38,662 nucleotides of DNA. It comes from an uncultured Sulfitobacter sp. (GTDB lineage: Bacteria > Pseudomonadota > Alphaproteobacteria > Rhodobacterales > Rhodobacteraceae). The notes under the pieces were generated by a model, which saw only the letters and a list, made by a program, of their open reading frames with translations, did no database searches and was not told the origin of the DNA. The DNA lies in assembly GCA_947502265.1 (NCBI GenBank), contig CANMZB010000029.1, forward strand, positions 1 to 38,662, read 5' to 3'. Positions 16,531-24,118 of this stretch are shown in pieces (the stretch's first letter is position 1; the number at the start of each line of letters is the position of its first letter). The position numbers and the translations under genes are program-made.

Positions 16531-17446
16531 ACTTGGTCTGCCCTTGCAGACCCTGCGCAACGCGCCCGACGCTCTTGAGGGGCGCAGGCTCCGAGGTGGT
16601 GTTTTCGAAATCGACCCCGGTCATATCGAGACTGCAGGTCGGTTAGATGACCGACTTCAGATCGAGATCGAGGGTCTGAGGGCATCGATTTTCAAGAACG
16701 GCCAACGTGTTCCGATTCTAGTGCGCCCACTTGAGAGTGATCGCTACAGCCTGATCTATGGCCGCCGTCGCCTTGAGGCTTGCAGAGAACTTGGGATCAA
16801 GGTCCGCGCAATTGTCACGGAAATGGAGGGTGATCAGGCGCTTCGCGATCAGTTGCTGGAAAACCAGGAGCGGCGAGATCTGAGCTTTATCGAACGCGCG
16901 CTCGTAGCCGCTGCCTTGCTTGATGGGGACCACCTGGGCGAGTCAGAGCGCACCAACAAGGGCGTTGCCGAGGTTCTCAATCTGACCGAGGCTGGGGTTT
17001 CGCAGTTGTTAAGCGTTGTCCGCACCGTAGGAGAAGATCTTGTCCTGGCCATCGGTGCGGCACCTGGGATCGGCCGACCCCGATGGGAGGAACTCAAGAA
17101 GTGTATTGGGGCTGCAGATGTGGACCACGAGCGACTCGCAGCCTTGGCCAATGAAACCAAGTCAATCCATTCGGGTGGAATAGATGAGAAGTCCGACCGG
17201 GCATTTTTGGCAGTCCTTTCTGCGGCAGGGAAGACCGAGCACTCCACTTCCTCGATTCGCTCGCGCAGCCAGCCTGAAACGGTCATTCCAGGGGTCGGTG
17301 CTGCAACCGTCACGACCGGACGCCGTGGCAAGCAACTCAAGCTCGAGTTGAAGTCCGAGGATACTGAATTTGTCAGCTGGCTTGAGGGCAACGCCCCGCA
17401 GCTGCTTACCGAGCTTCATGAGCGCTGGAAGCGCTCAGAAGACTGA
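16514..17446 (+). CDS. repB: Plasmid partition protein RepB (ParB type)
   Basis: 310-aa centromere-binding protein. The ParB CTPase core shows GQRVPILVRP, YSLIYGRRRLEACRELG and LLENQERRDLSFIERA. The HTH lies around KGVAEVLNLTEAGVSQLLSVV, and a short C-terminal dimerisation region follows. It pairs with RepA and should load onto the palindromes at 18870 and 18917. Translation is coupled to repA by overlap. A 200-bp gap holding an antisense RNA separates it from repC, which identifies the locus as repABC rather than parAB alone. Confidence 0.94.
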   Translation: MARKPKLGLPLQTLRNAPDALEGRRLRGGVFEIDPGHIETAGRLDDRLQIEIEGLRASIFKNGQRVPILVRPLESDRYSLIYGRRRLEACRELGIKVRAIVTEMEGDQALRDQLLENQERRDLSFIERALVAAALLDGDHLGESERTNKGVAEVLNLTEAGVSQLLSVVRTVGEDLVLAIGAAPGIGRPRWEELKKCIGAADVDHERLAALANETKSIHSGGIDEKSDRAFLAVLSAAGKTEHSTSSIRSRSQPETVIPGVGAATVTTGRRGKQLKLELKSEDTEFVSWLEGNAPQLLTELHERWKRSED

Positions 17447-17490
17447 GGAAGAGCAACCAACAAAAAGGAGGCACGATACAGGCAAGAATG

Positions 17491-17523
17491 AAAAAGGCCC
17501 CGAGAAGCTAGCTTCACGAGACC
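17491..17523 (-). terminator. Intrinsic terminator of the antisense RNA
   Basis: On the minus strand GGTCTCGTGAAGC and GCTTCTCGGGGCC pair (12 of 13, counting G-U) around a TA loop and are followed by TTTTTC. This is a strong Rho-independent terminator pointing away from repC. Confidence 0.8.
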
Positions 17524-17574
17524 TTAATTAGGTTTCGAACGGGACCAGCCCGCTACAAAACTTCAGTTTTCGCA
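17491..17574 (-). ncRNA. repABC counter-transcribed antisense RNA
   Basis: The repB-repC gap of repABC plasmids encodes a small antisense RNA that limits RepC synthesis and sets incompatibility. Here a minus-strand promoter (TTGCGG at 17609-17604, 17-bp spacer, TACATT at 17586-17581) would start a transcript near 17574 that ends at the terminator at 17491, about 84 nt. Internal complementary pairs AAAACT/AGTTTT and CGGG/CCCG predict further stems. The exact 5' end is inferred. Confidence 0.75.
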
Positions 17575-17580
17575 CCTCTG

Positions 17581-17609
17581 AATGTAGCGATCTGGCCCCT
17601 CTCCCGCAA
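17581..17609 (-). promoter_or_regulatory. Promoter of the antisense RNA
   Basis: Minus-strand -35 TTGCGG and -10 TACATT with an ideal 17-bp spacing, 8-10 bp before the predicted RNA start. Confidence 0.55.
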
Positions 17610-17659
17610 GCGCAAAGCGATTCGCGGGCCACTCAAATTTTGCCTTCGTGAATATTTTC

Positions 17660-18874
17660 ATGGAGTACACACCAATTTCGCCGTTTATGCGGCCGATATC
17701 GCACGCCCATCTGCGCGTGATCGAGCGGCCCGAGGCATCTGTTCCAGGCAAGCCCGTCAACAAGTGGGAGCTCCTCCGCGAGTTGTCCAAGGCGCAGGCA
17801 GCCTTTGGGGTTTCCGAGCGCGATCTGACCGTTCTTCAGGGACTTCTCAGCTTCTTTCCGGACGATGCGCTTGGCGGGAACACCGAAATGGTCGTCTTCC
17901 CATCCAACAAGGCGATCTGCGAGCGGCTGAACGGCATGCCTTGCTCGACGATGCGCCGTCACCTCGCCCGGTTGGTAGACGCAGGCTTGCTCATGCGGCG
18001 CGATAGCCCCAACGGGAAGCGGTATGTGCGCAAGCGTGGCGAAGATCGCGTGGCCTTCGGCTTTGATCTCTCCCCGCTCTATTGCCGGGCAGAGGAGATT
18101 GCACGGGCCGCAGAGGCTGTGCGTGAGGCTGAGGACCGTGTGCGGCGACTGAGGGAGGTGGTGAGCCTCATGCGTCGCGACCTGGCCGCTCTGGCGGAGT
18201 TCGGCGAGGAGATCCAGCCCGGGCTTGGCCTATGGGACCAGCTCAGCGATACGGCCTCCCTCACAGCCCGCGCTCTTCGCCGCAAGCTTTCGCTTGAGGA
18301 TCTGTCGGCATTCCGGACTGAACTGGAGACCCTCCTTGACCAGGCGCGTAATGTCATTGACGGCCCTGAAACAGAAGAAATGAACACCAATGATGCCCAA
18401 TTTGAGCGTCACCATCATAATTCAAATAAAGAATCTATAGATCTTGAACCTGCCTTAGAAAAAGGCGGAGCGGCGGCGAGTGGCGCGCCTGATATTGATA
18501 CGGATGAGCCTGTGGCTGACGTTGAAGAGCCTGACACGAGGCGGGTACCGAAAATCCCACTCCACCTGGTGATCGCTGGCTGTCCCTCGCTCAAGACTTT
18601 CTATCAGGGCGACGTTCGACACTGGCACCAGCTTTTCGACGCGGCTTGTCATGTACGGCCGGCCATGGGGATCAGTGTTTCCGCTTGGGAAGAAGCGCAG
18701 CGCTGCATGGGACCAGAGCAAGCCTCGATCGTCGTCGTGGCCATGCTGGAACGTTTTTCCGACATCAGATCACCGGGTGGATACTTGCGGGCGCTGACGT
18801 CCAAGGCCGCGGCGGGCGAATTCTCTTGCGGTCCGATGGTCATGGCTTTGATCGGACGGCGAAGTGCGGCTTAA
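17660..18874 (+). CDS. repC: Replication initiator RepC
   Basis: 404 aa from ATG 17660; a GTG at 17648 would add four residues. RepC initiates replication, usually from an origin within its own gene. N-terminal winged-helix region: LLRELSKAQAAFGVSERDLTVLQGLLSF, FPSNKAICERLNGMPCSTMRRHL and RDSPNGKRYVRK. A charged coiled-coil-like middle (residues about 140-215) and an acidic linker precede the C-terminal block HWHQLFDAACHVRPAMGISVSAWEEAQ and SPGGYLRAL. No strong ribosome site precedes the start, as expected for a gene controlled by leader folding. Its stop codon lies inside the first parS palindrome. Confidence 0.93.
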   Translation: MEYTPISPFMRPISHAHLRVIERPEASVPGKPVNKWELLRELSKAQAAFGVSERDLTVLQGLLSFFPDDALGGNTEMVVFPSNKAICERLNGMPCSTMRRHLARLVDAGLLMRRDSPNGKRYVRKRGEDRVAFGFDLSPLYCRAEEIARAAEAVREAEDRVRRLREVVSLMRRDLAALAEFGEEIQPGLGLWDQLSDTASLTARALRRKLSLEDLSAFRTELETLLDQARNVIDGPETEEMNTNDAQFERHHHNSNKESIDLEPALEKGGAAASGAPDIDTDEPVADVEEPDTRRVPKIPLHLVIAGCPSLKTFYQGDVRHWHQLFDAACHVRPAMGISVSAWEEAQRCMGPEQASIVVVAMLERFSDIRSPGGYLRALTSKAAAGEFSCGPMVMALIGRRSAA

Positions 18875-18885
18875 CAGCTGTTAAG
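18870..18885. promoter_or_regulatory. parS centromere site 1
   Basis: CTTAACAGCTGTTAAG, a perfect 16-bp palindrome. It includes the repC stop codon (18872-18874). Roseobacter-type repABC plasmids carry compatible-group-specific 16-bp parS palindromes in or next to the operon. Confidence 0.85.
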
Positions 18886-18916
18886 TTTCGACGTCGTCGG
18901 TGCTCAGTTGGCCAGA

Positions 18917-18932
18917 CTTAACAGCTGTTAAG
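18917..18932. promoter_or_regulatory. parS centromere site 2
   Basis: Second identical copy of CTTAACAGCTGTTAAG, 47 bp from the first (start to start). Two exact copies of a 16-bp palindrome next to repC are unlikely by chance. Confidence 0.85.
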
Positions 18933-18964
18933 TCGCCTCTTGGCAACCATCCGATTATCGAGAG

Positions 18965-19043
18965 GCAAAGGAGTGTTGGTTTGAGGGTGACGGGAAGTGA
19001 GATCGGGAGAGCGGCTTCCGGTGCCCGTCGTGGAGAAGATCTG
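18965..19043 (+). promoter_or_regulatory. Conserved leader upstream of the ParB-like gene
   Basis: Shares ordered blocks with 28774-28854: GTGTTGGTT, then GACGGG, then GGGAGAG-GGCTTCC, then a purine-rich GGAG just before the start codon. The recurrence before two different plasmid genes points to a shared 5' leader or promoter of the backbone rather than a coding similarity. Confidence 0.55.
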
Positions 19044-21227
19044 ATGACGAAAACTGTCCAGAAAATCACCCTGTCCCCGTCCCGGGATATCCCTTTCGAC
19101 AAGCTGGTGCTGAGCCAGTCCAACGTGCGGCGTATCAAGGCTGGCGTGTCCGTCGAGGAACTGGCCGAAGACATCGCCCGCCGCGGTCTGTTGCAGAGCC
19201 TGAGCGTGCGGCCCGTGTTGGCTCACGATGGGACCGAGACCGGCAAGTTCGAGATCCCGGCCGGTGGCCGCCGGTTCCAAGCATTGTCCTTGCTGGTGAA
19301 GCAGAAGCGTTTGGCGAAGACGACGCCCATTCCCTGCATCTTGCGGGATGCGGGGTCCGCGATTCTGGTCGAGGACGATTCCCTTGCAGAAAACATGCAG
19401 CGCGTCGCCCTGCACCCGCTCGACCAGTTCCGCGCGTTTGTGTCACTGCGTGACAAGGGTCAGAGCGATGCAGAGATTGCTGCCGCCTTCTTCGTGACGC
19501 CGCAGATCGTGAAGCAGCGCCTCAAACTCGCTTCCGTCGCCCCTGCCCTGCTTGAGATCTATGCCGAGGATGGCATGACGCTGGAGCAGCTCATGGCCTT
19601 CACCGTGAACCCCGATCACGCGCGCCAGGTTCAGGTCTGGGATGTGATCCATTCATCCTGGAACAAGGAGCCATTCCAAATCCGGCGCATGCTGACCGAG
19701 ACCTCGGTCCGGGCGTCAGACCGGCGTGCGGTCTTTGTGGGTATTGAGGCCTATGAAGCGGCTGGTGGCACGATGCTGCATGACCTCTTTCAGGGCGATG
19801 ACGGTGGCTGGCTCGAGGATCCTGCCCTGCTCGATCGGCTGGTGACGGAAAAACTCCAGGCCGAGGCTGAGACAGTCGCGGTTGAGGGCTGGAAATGGAT
19901 CGAGGTCGCGCTTGACCTGCCCTACGGCTACAGCCACGGCCTGCGGTCTCTGTCCGGTGATCCGGCGCCAATGACGGATGACGAAGGAGCGGCCCATGCC
20001 AAACTGCTCGCCGAGTATCGGGCGCTGGAAGAGGAATACGCGGGACAGGATGAAATCCCCGATGAAATCGACACGCGGCTTGGCCTGCTGGAAGCAGAGA
20101 TGGAAAAGATCGAGACCCGGCCGTTGATCTTCCACGCGGAGGAGATCGGGCGGGCAGGGGCGTTCGTCACGCTCGACCGCTACGGCGCGCTGGCAGTCTA
20201 TCGCGGCTATGTGCGTCCAGAGGATGAGCCCGTTGAGGAGACCGCGGTCCAGGATGGTACTGATCCTGCGGTGGCGGGGCAGGGGGCTGATCGTGATCTC
20301 ACCGATGGCCATGGCAGTGCCGCTCATGGCGGAACCGTCATCATGTCGGGTGGCCAGCCGATCGGAGCTGACTTGCCGGAGGATGAGGACGACGGGGCGT
20401 TGAAGCCGCTGCCCGAGCGGTTGGTGATGGAGTTGACGGCCCACCGGACGCTGGCGCTGCGTGAAGCGATCGGGCGCTCGCCCGATGTCGCGCTGACGCT
20501 GCTGCTTCTGAAGCTGGTGACGGACACCTTCCGCACCTCCTCAGCTTCGGGAAGCTGTCTCGAAGCCTCAGTGCGTCACGTCTACATGTCGGCGCAGGCG
20601 CCCGATCTGAAGGACAGCGTGGTGGCAAAGCTGGTCGACGAGCGTCACGCGGAATGGGAAGCCGATCTGCCGCTTGGCGATGATGCGGCACTCTGGGACT
20701 ATCTGACGGTCCTCGACCAGGGCAGCCGTCTGGCTTTGCTGGCGCATTGCCTCAGCTTCGGCGTCAACGCGCTGCATGAGAAGGTGAACCCTTACGGGGC
20801 AGGCATCTCCGCAGGAGGTCTGACCCGGCGGATGGCGCATGCCGATCTCGTGGCGCGCGCCACAGGTCTCGATATGGTCGAGGCGGGATGGGAGCCGACG
20901 GTCGACACCTATCTCAACCGCGTGCCCAAGGCCCGCATCCTCGAGGCCGTGCGGGAGGCGAAAGGGGAGGTGACTACCCAACTCCTCGATCACCTGAAGA
21001 AAGGCGAGATGGCCAGTGAGGCCGAGCGCTTGCTGAAGGGCAGCGGTTGGTTGCCCGAGGTCCTGCGCCGGAACGATCTCGTGGCGCTGGACGGTGAGGA
21101 CTGTGCCGAAGGGCAAGGGGCGGATGTCGATGCCGAAGTGGCCGACAGCGTCAGTGAGGCTGACCTTCCCGCGTTCCTGACGGATGACCTGCCTGCTCAA
21201 GGCGCGTCGATGCTGGCCGCGGAATAA
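19044..21227 (+). CDS. Large ParB/Srx-domain plasmid protein (accessory ParB-like)
   Basis: 727 aa from ATG 19044 (GGAGAAG upstream); the open frame to 18900 crosses parS and is not used. The N-terminal third is a ParB core: LSQSNVRRIKAGVSVEELAEDIARRGLLQSL, IPAGGRRFQALSLL and LAENMQRVALHPLDQFRAF, then an HTH around DAEIAAAFFVTPQIVKQRLKLA. The remaining 500 residues include an acidic linker (about 380-460) and a C-terminal domain of unknown function. It is more than twice the length of the partition RepB upstream, and such proteins are common on alphaproteobacterial plasmids. Catalytic or DNA-modifying roles have been guessed for relatives; none can be shown here. Confidence 0.8.
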   Translation: MTKTVQKITLSPSRDIPFDKLVLSQSNVRRIKAGVSVEELAEDIARRGLLQSLSVRPVLAHDGTETGKFEIPAGGRRFQALSLLVKQKRLAKTTPIPCILRDAGSAILVEDDSLAENMQRVALHPLDQFRAFVSLRDKGQSDAEIAAAFFVTPQIVKQRLKLASVAPALLEIYAEDGMTLEQLMAFTVNPDHARQVQVWDVIHSSWNKEPFQIRRMLTETSVRASDRRAVFVGIEAYEAAGGTMLHDLFQGDDGGWLEDPALLDRLVTEKLQAEAETVAVEGWKWIEVALDLPYGYSHGLRSLSGDPAPMTDDEGAAHAKLLAEYRALEEEYAGQDEIPDEIDTRLGLLEAEMEKIETRPLIFHAEEIGRAGAFVTLDRYGALAVYRGYVRPEDEPVEETAVQDGTDPAVAGQGADRDLTDGHGSAAHGGTVIMSGGQPIGADLPEDEDDGALKPLPERLVMELTAHRTLALREAIGRSPDVALTLLLLKLVTDTFRTSSASGSCLEASVRHVYMSAQAPDLKDSVVAKLVDERHAEWEADLPLGDDAALWDYLTVLDQGSRLALLAHCLSFGVNALHEKVNPYGAGISAGGLTRRMAHADLVARATGLDMVEAGWEPTVDTYLNRVPKARILEAVREAKGEVTTQLLDHLKKGEMASEAERLLKGSGWLPEVLRRNDLVALDGEDCAEGQGADVDAEVADSVSEADLPAFLTDDLPAQGASMLAAE

Positions 21228-21239
21228 CGTGATCCAGCG

Positions 21240-21260
21240 GGGGGCGGAGATTCCGCCCCC
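21240..21260 (+). terminator. Hairpin after the ParB-like gene
   Basis: GGGGGCGGA-GAT-TCCGCCCCC, a perfect 9-bp GC stem 13 bp after the stop. No T tract follows. Confidence 0.55.
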
Positions 21261-21264
21261 AATC

Positions 21265-21276
21265 ACACTATAGTGT
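21265..21276. promoter_or_regulatory. Palindrome before the 157-aa gene
   Basis: ACACTA-TAGTGT, a perfect 12-bp palindrome in an A/T-rich stretch 51 bp upstream of the next start codon. It could be an operator; no matching regulator is adjacent. Confidence 0.3.
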
Positions 21277-21326
21277 AATAATATCAATAAGATGAGTGCG
21301 ATTACTCGCATTCGGAATGAGGAATC

Positions 21327-21800
21327 ATGTCTGCACCAACCATCATCGACACCGCGCCCCTCGGGGCGCTCATTCGCTACACTGACGGCAGTCCCAAGCC
21401 GCCAGCACGCTTCACAAAGAAGCTGGCGGCCTGGGAGCGTTCGAACGGTGTCGGCCGCCTTGTGAAAAAGGAGCCACCCCGGCCTTACGCGACCTGGACT
21501 GCTCCCGCGTCGTTCACGCTGCATGAGGGTAACCTCTCCTCGGACGGGGTGATCCTCGTCACCATCATGCGCAGCCATTCCGCTGACAGCGCCCTCGTCT
21601 TCGAGGTGGCCGAGGAGCCGAAGCCCGGGCAGGTGCGCGTGCTCCTCGACTTCGGCGGCAACACCGAGCTGCTGCATCTGGCGGAATCCATCACCGCGGC
21701 CGAGCTTTGGATCGCCAAGGAAGGATACCGCAACGCGCGACTTGAAATCGTCAGCGATGAAAATAGCGAAAGGGCAGGGGGCGCGGACCTAGCCGCCTGA
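21327..21800 (+). CDS. Uncharacterised plasmid protein, 157 aa
   Basis: Not recognised as a named family. The protein is soluble, with no signal peptide or membrane segment. It starts with APTIIDTAPLGALIRYTDG and contains WTAPASFTLHEG, a beta-rich middle and a C-terminal helix (HLAESITAAELWIAKEGYR). Codon use resembles its neighbours, and it is followed by a GC hairpin, so it looks like a real gene. It lies in the backbone between the ParB-like gene and ssb, a common place for conserved plasmid genes of unknown role. Confidence 0.7.
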   Translation: MSAPTIIDTAPLGALIRYTDGSPKPPARFTKKLAAWERSNGVGRLVKKEPPRPYATWTAPASFTLHEGNLSSDGVILVTIMRSHSADSALVFEVAEEPKPGQVRVLLDFGGNTELLHLAESITAAELWIAKEGYRNARLEIVSDENSERAGGADLAA

Positions 21801-21818
21801 GCCCAACTGAAACCGAGC

Positions 21819-21838
21819 GGCCCGCCCAAGCGCGGGCC
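21819..21838 (+). terminator. Hairpin after the 157-aa gene
   Basis: GGCCCGC-N6-GCGGGCC forms a perfect 7-bp stem 19 bp after the stop. Confidence 0.5.
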
Positions 21839-21842
21839 TCTC

Positions 21843-22187
21843 AACCATCACAACCTTGTCCTTTGAGTTCGCGGGGCACCAAAGGATCCATCCCCACGGA
21901 AGGACGTCTTCAACCAAGAGCGTGGCCGGGAGGCTGGCGGCGTTAGAACATCAGCGGGACAATCGGCTCCTGACGTTGGGGGACCATCCCCCGCTCGCCA
22001 TTCCCTTCCTTGCCCCGAATTCTGTCTTCGAGATCAACCCGCGAGGGGTCGGACTACGGGCAAGCCCGTGCCGCCGGATGGATTCGGACGAGCCGAACGC
22101 ACCCGGTGATGTCAGCCAGTCTTCGGGCCTGCGGGGTCCTGTCGCGCGAGGGATGGTCCCCCGCCTCCAAAGACGGGAGCCAAACAG
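21843..22187. other. 345-bp noncoding leader with a 13-bp inverted repeat
   Basis: No gene was seen. GGGGGACCATCCC (21978-21990) and GGGATGGTCCCCC (22150-22162) are perfect reverse complements 160 bp apart and could fold much of the stretch into one structured RNA ending just before the small gene at 22188. The first arm is itself part of a short palindrome. Confidence 0.45.
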
Positions 22188-22352
22188 ATGTCCCGCAAAG
22201 ACGCACACGCCTTCGCCGCCTCCCTCGCCGCCACGCTCATGGTTTCGATCGTCGTCTTCCAAGTTGGGGATGGAACCTTCGGCGCCGTCCCTGCCGATGA
22301 AATCGACGGCGACGAAGTTCAGGTACTGGTTGAGGTTGACCCGTGGGCTTAG
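22188..22352 (+). pseudogene. Small single-membrane-span protein gene, 3' end cut by an IS1380-family element
   Basis: ATG 22188 encodes RKDAHAFAASLAATLMVSIV, then VFQVGDGTFGAVPADE and an acidic stretch ending VQVLVEVDP. A polar start, one hydrophobic helix (about residues 8-24) and a periplasm-like tail are visible. The last two residues and the TAG come from the IS end (22341 onward). Beyond the IS, at 23978, the same frame continues as VSAKVQVRRKGADLSS and stops at 24050. The original protein was probably about 75 aa. Function unknown. Confidence 0.5.
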
Positions 22353-23979
22353 CCGCAATAATTCATGAAGCTGCAGCTTTCTGCTTGGGTAGTTGGTTTT
22401 CCGGGCCTGGGGGTTCTCGCGCGCATCCGATGTCGGCGTCCGGTTGACAGTCCGGCCGGCGACTTGGTCTTGGGTCATATGGATTGATGTTTCGGGGTTG
22501 TCGGGGCGCGCGTGCGTCAGGCTGGCCCTGGCGGGGCGAGGGCATCGAAGAGCAGGCGCAGGAGGCCTTGCTGTGGGCAGGATGCTGGCAGCGTCACGAT
22601 GATCCGGGTCTTCTTCTCGACGATGGTGGCGGCCAGCTTGGCGAGATACAGGCGCAGCGTGTCGAACTGGGCACGGCGCCACGGAGATTTCTTTGGACAG
22701 GCGGCGCGCAATTTCCACCAGATCCAGTAGGCGGCACCGTGCAACATCAGACGCATCTGGTTGGCGGTCGCCTTCGAGCACGAGGTCCGGTCCGAGGCGA
22801 GATGGGTTTTCCACGCCTTGATGTGGTTCTCGGGCTGACCGCGGGCGGAGTAGAGCTTCTCGTAGAGGTGCTTGCCGCGCCCGCCCTCGAGATTGGTGAC
22901 GATGTAGCGGGTGTCGCGCCCATTGGGGCTGACCTCGACCCGGGCGATGACGCGGCGCGTTTTCGACCAGGACCGGGCCGCATAGAAGAATGTCTTGAAC
23001 CGGCGCAGCTTCTGGCCGGGCTTGCGGGCATAGCGCGCGGCCGTCGAGGTCTCGAGGGGCAGGATGTGCTCCGCCAGACGGCTGTTTTTGGGCAGGCCGA
23101 AGACATAGCGCAGCCCGAGCCTGTCACACAGGTCCAAAACCTGGGGGGTTGCGTAGTGGCCATCAGCGCGCAGCAGGATCTCGGTCTTGGGCCAATGCCT
23201 GCGGATCTGCCGGATCAATCGGCGAATGTGGGCTGCGCTTTCAGCCCCCTTGGGCCTGCGCGCCGGGCGTAGCAAAGCTCCGACGAGCCGCCCGTCGCCG
23301 TCAAAGACAACGATGGGCTGGAAGCCGTATTCGTCGTAGTAGGCATTGAACAGACGCAGCTGCTGATGGCCATGCACCGCGTCGAACGTGTCGTCGATGT
23401 CGAGGATGATCTGACCGGGCGGCTGCGCAAAGGACTGGCAGTAAACCCGGACCATCTCCCGACCCATCCGGATCAGCGCGCGCATATCGGCCAGGTTCTC
23501 CATCCGCGAGATCGTGGGTTGGGAACACAGCGCCGCCCCGGTCTCGGGGCCGCGCTCCAGGGCCAGCTTGAAGCCGGGATCGTGCCGCAAAGTGGCGGCA
23601 TCGTTTCCGTCCTCATATCCTGCGGCAATCATCATGATCCGGAAGCGCATGATCTCGGCCAGGTTGTGTTGAACCTTGGCCGGATCACGCGGATCAACCA
23701 TGCACGAAGCAAGACGCTGTGCCAGACCTGCTTGACGCTCGATCTCGCGCAGCAGGGTCAGCCCGGCATCAGAACTCATGTCCGCGCCATCAAAACCAAG
23801 CAGGATTGGCTTGCCATTCACAGGTGACAAACGGGGGTGAGAGCGTGTAGATTTGTCCATGGTGAGAAATGGCTCCTCGAAATCCAGGATTTTGGCTTCA
23901 ACACTCAAAATCTACACGATCTCAAAACCTTACACCACTCTCACCGCCTCTTCATGAATTTTCCGGGTTAGGCCCACGG
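22341..23979 (-). mobile_element. IS1380-family insertion sequence
   Basis: Imperfect terminal inverted repeats: CCGTGGGCTTAGCCGCAATA at 22341 and CCGTGGGCCTAACCCGGAAA reading inward from 23979, both continuing to ATTCATGAAG. Length 1639 bp, typical for the family, with one intact transposase gene on the minus strand. No clear 4-5 bp target duplication was seen. Confidence 0.85.
22517..23860 (-). CDS. IS1380-family transposase
   Basis: 447 aa from ATG 23860; the frame stays open to an ATG at 23908, which would add 16 residues. Catalytic regions: LDIDDTFDAVHGHQQLRLFN (Asp), ILLRADGHYATP (Asp) and LYEKLYSARGQPENHIKAWK (Glu), with the C-terminal HLASDRTSCSKATANQMRL and YWIWWKLR blocks. The N-terminal LLGFDGADMSSDAGLTLLRE is also characteristic. 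The frame is complete and the ends are present, so the element may be active. Confidence 0.92.
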   Translation of the reverse strand: MDKSTRSHPRLSPVNGKPILLGFDGADMSSDAGLTLLREIERQAGLAQRLASCMVDPRDPAKVQHNLAEIMRFRIMMIAAGYEDGNDAATLRHDPGFKLALERGPETGAALCSQPTISRMENLADMRALIRMGREMVRVYCQSFAQPPGQIILDIDDTFDAVHGHQQLRLFNAYYDEYGFQPIVVFDGDGRLVGALLRPARRPKGAESAAHIRRLIRQIRRHWPKTEILLRADGHYATPQVLDLCDRLGLRYVFGLPKNSRLAEHILPLETSTAARYARKPGQKLRRFKTFFYAARSWSKTRRVIARVEVSPNGRDTRYIVTNLEGGRGKHLYEKLYSARGQPENHIKAWKTHLASDRTSCSKATANQMRLMLHGAAYWIWWKLRAACPKKSPWRRAQFDTLRLYLAKLAATIVEKKTRIIVTLPASCPQQGLLRLLFDALAPPGPA

Positions 23980-24050
23980 TTTCCGCCAAGGTTCAGGTTC
24001 GGCGCAAGGGCGCCGACCTGAGTTCTACGCCTGCCAGTCGCCGCAGCTGA
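23978..24050 (+). pseudogene. Likely 3' end of the interrupted small protein gene
   Basis: Immediately beyond the IS1380-family right end the frame reads VSAKVQVRRKGADLSSTPAS and a TGA at 24048. It joins in phase to VDP at 22341 if the IS is removed. The join rests on frame continuity and the plausible basic C-terminus; no family is known to confirm it. Confidence 0.4.
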
Positions 24051-24118
24051 ACGAGACAGAGTGCCGATGCAGGCCGGCAGATCGTCACCTTCCTCGAATT
24101 GTCAGGCTAGTCAGAGCC

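Noticed and set aside
19716..21677. Long minus-strand frames of 242 and 369 codons
   Set aside because: Shadows of the ParB-like gene and the 157-aa gene; no motifs and no ribosome sites.
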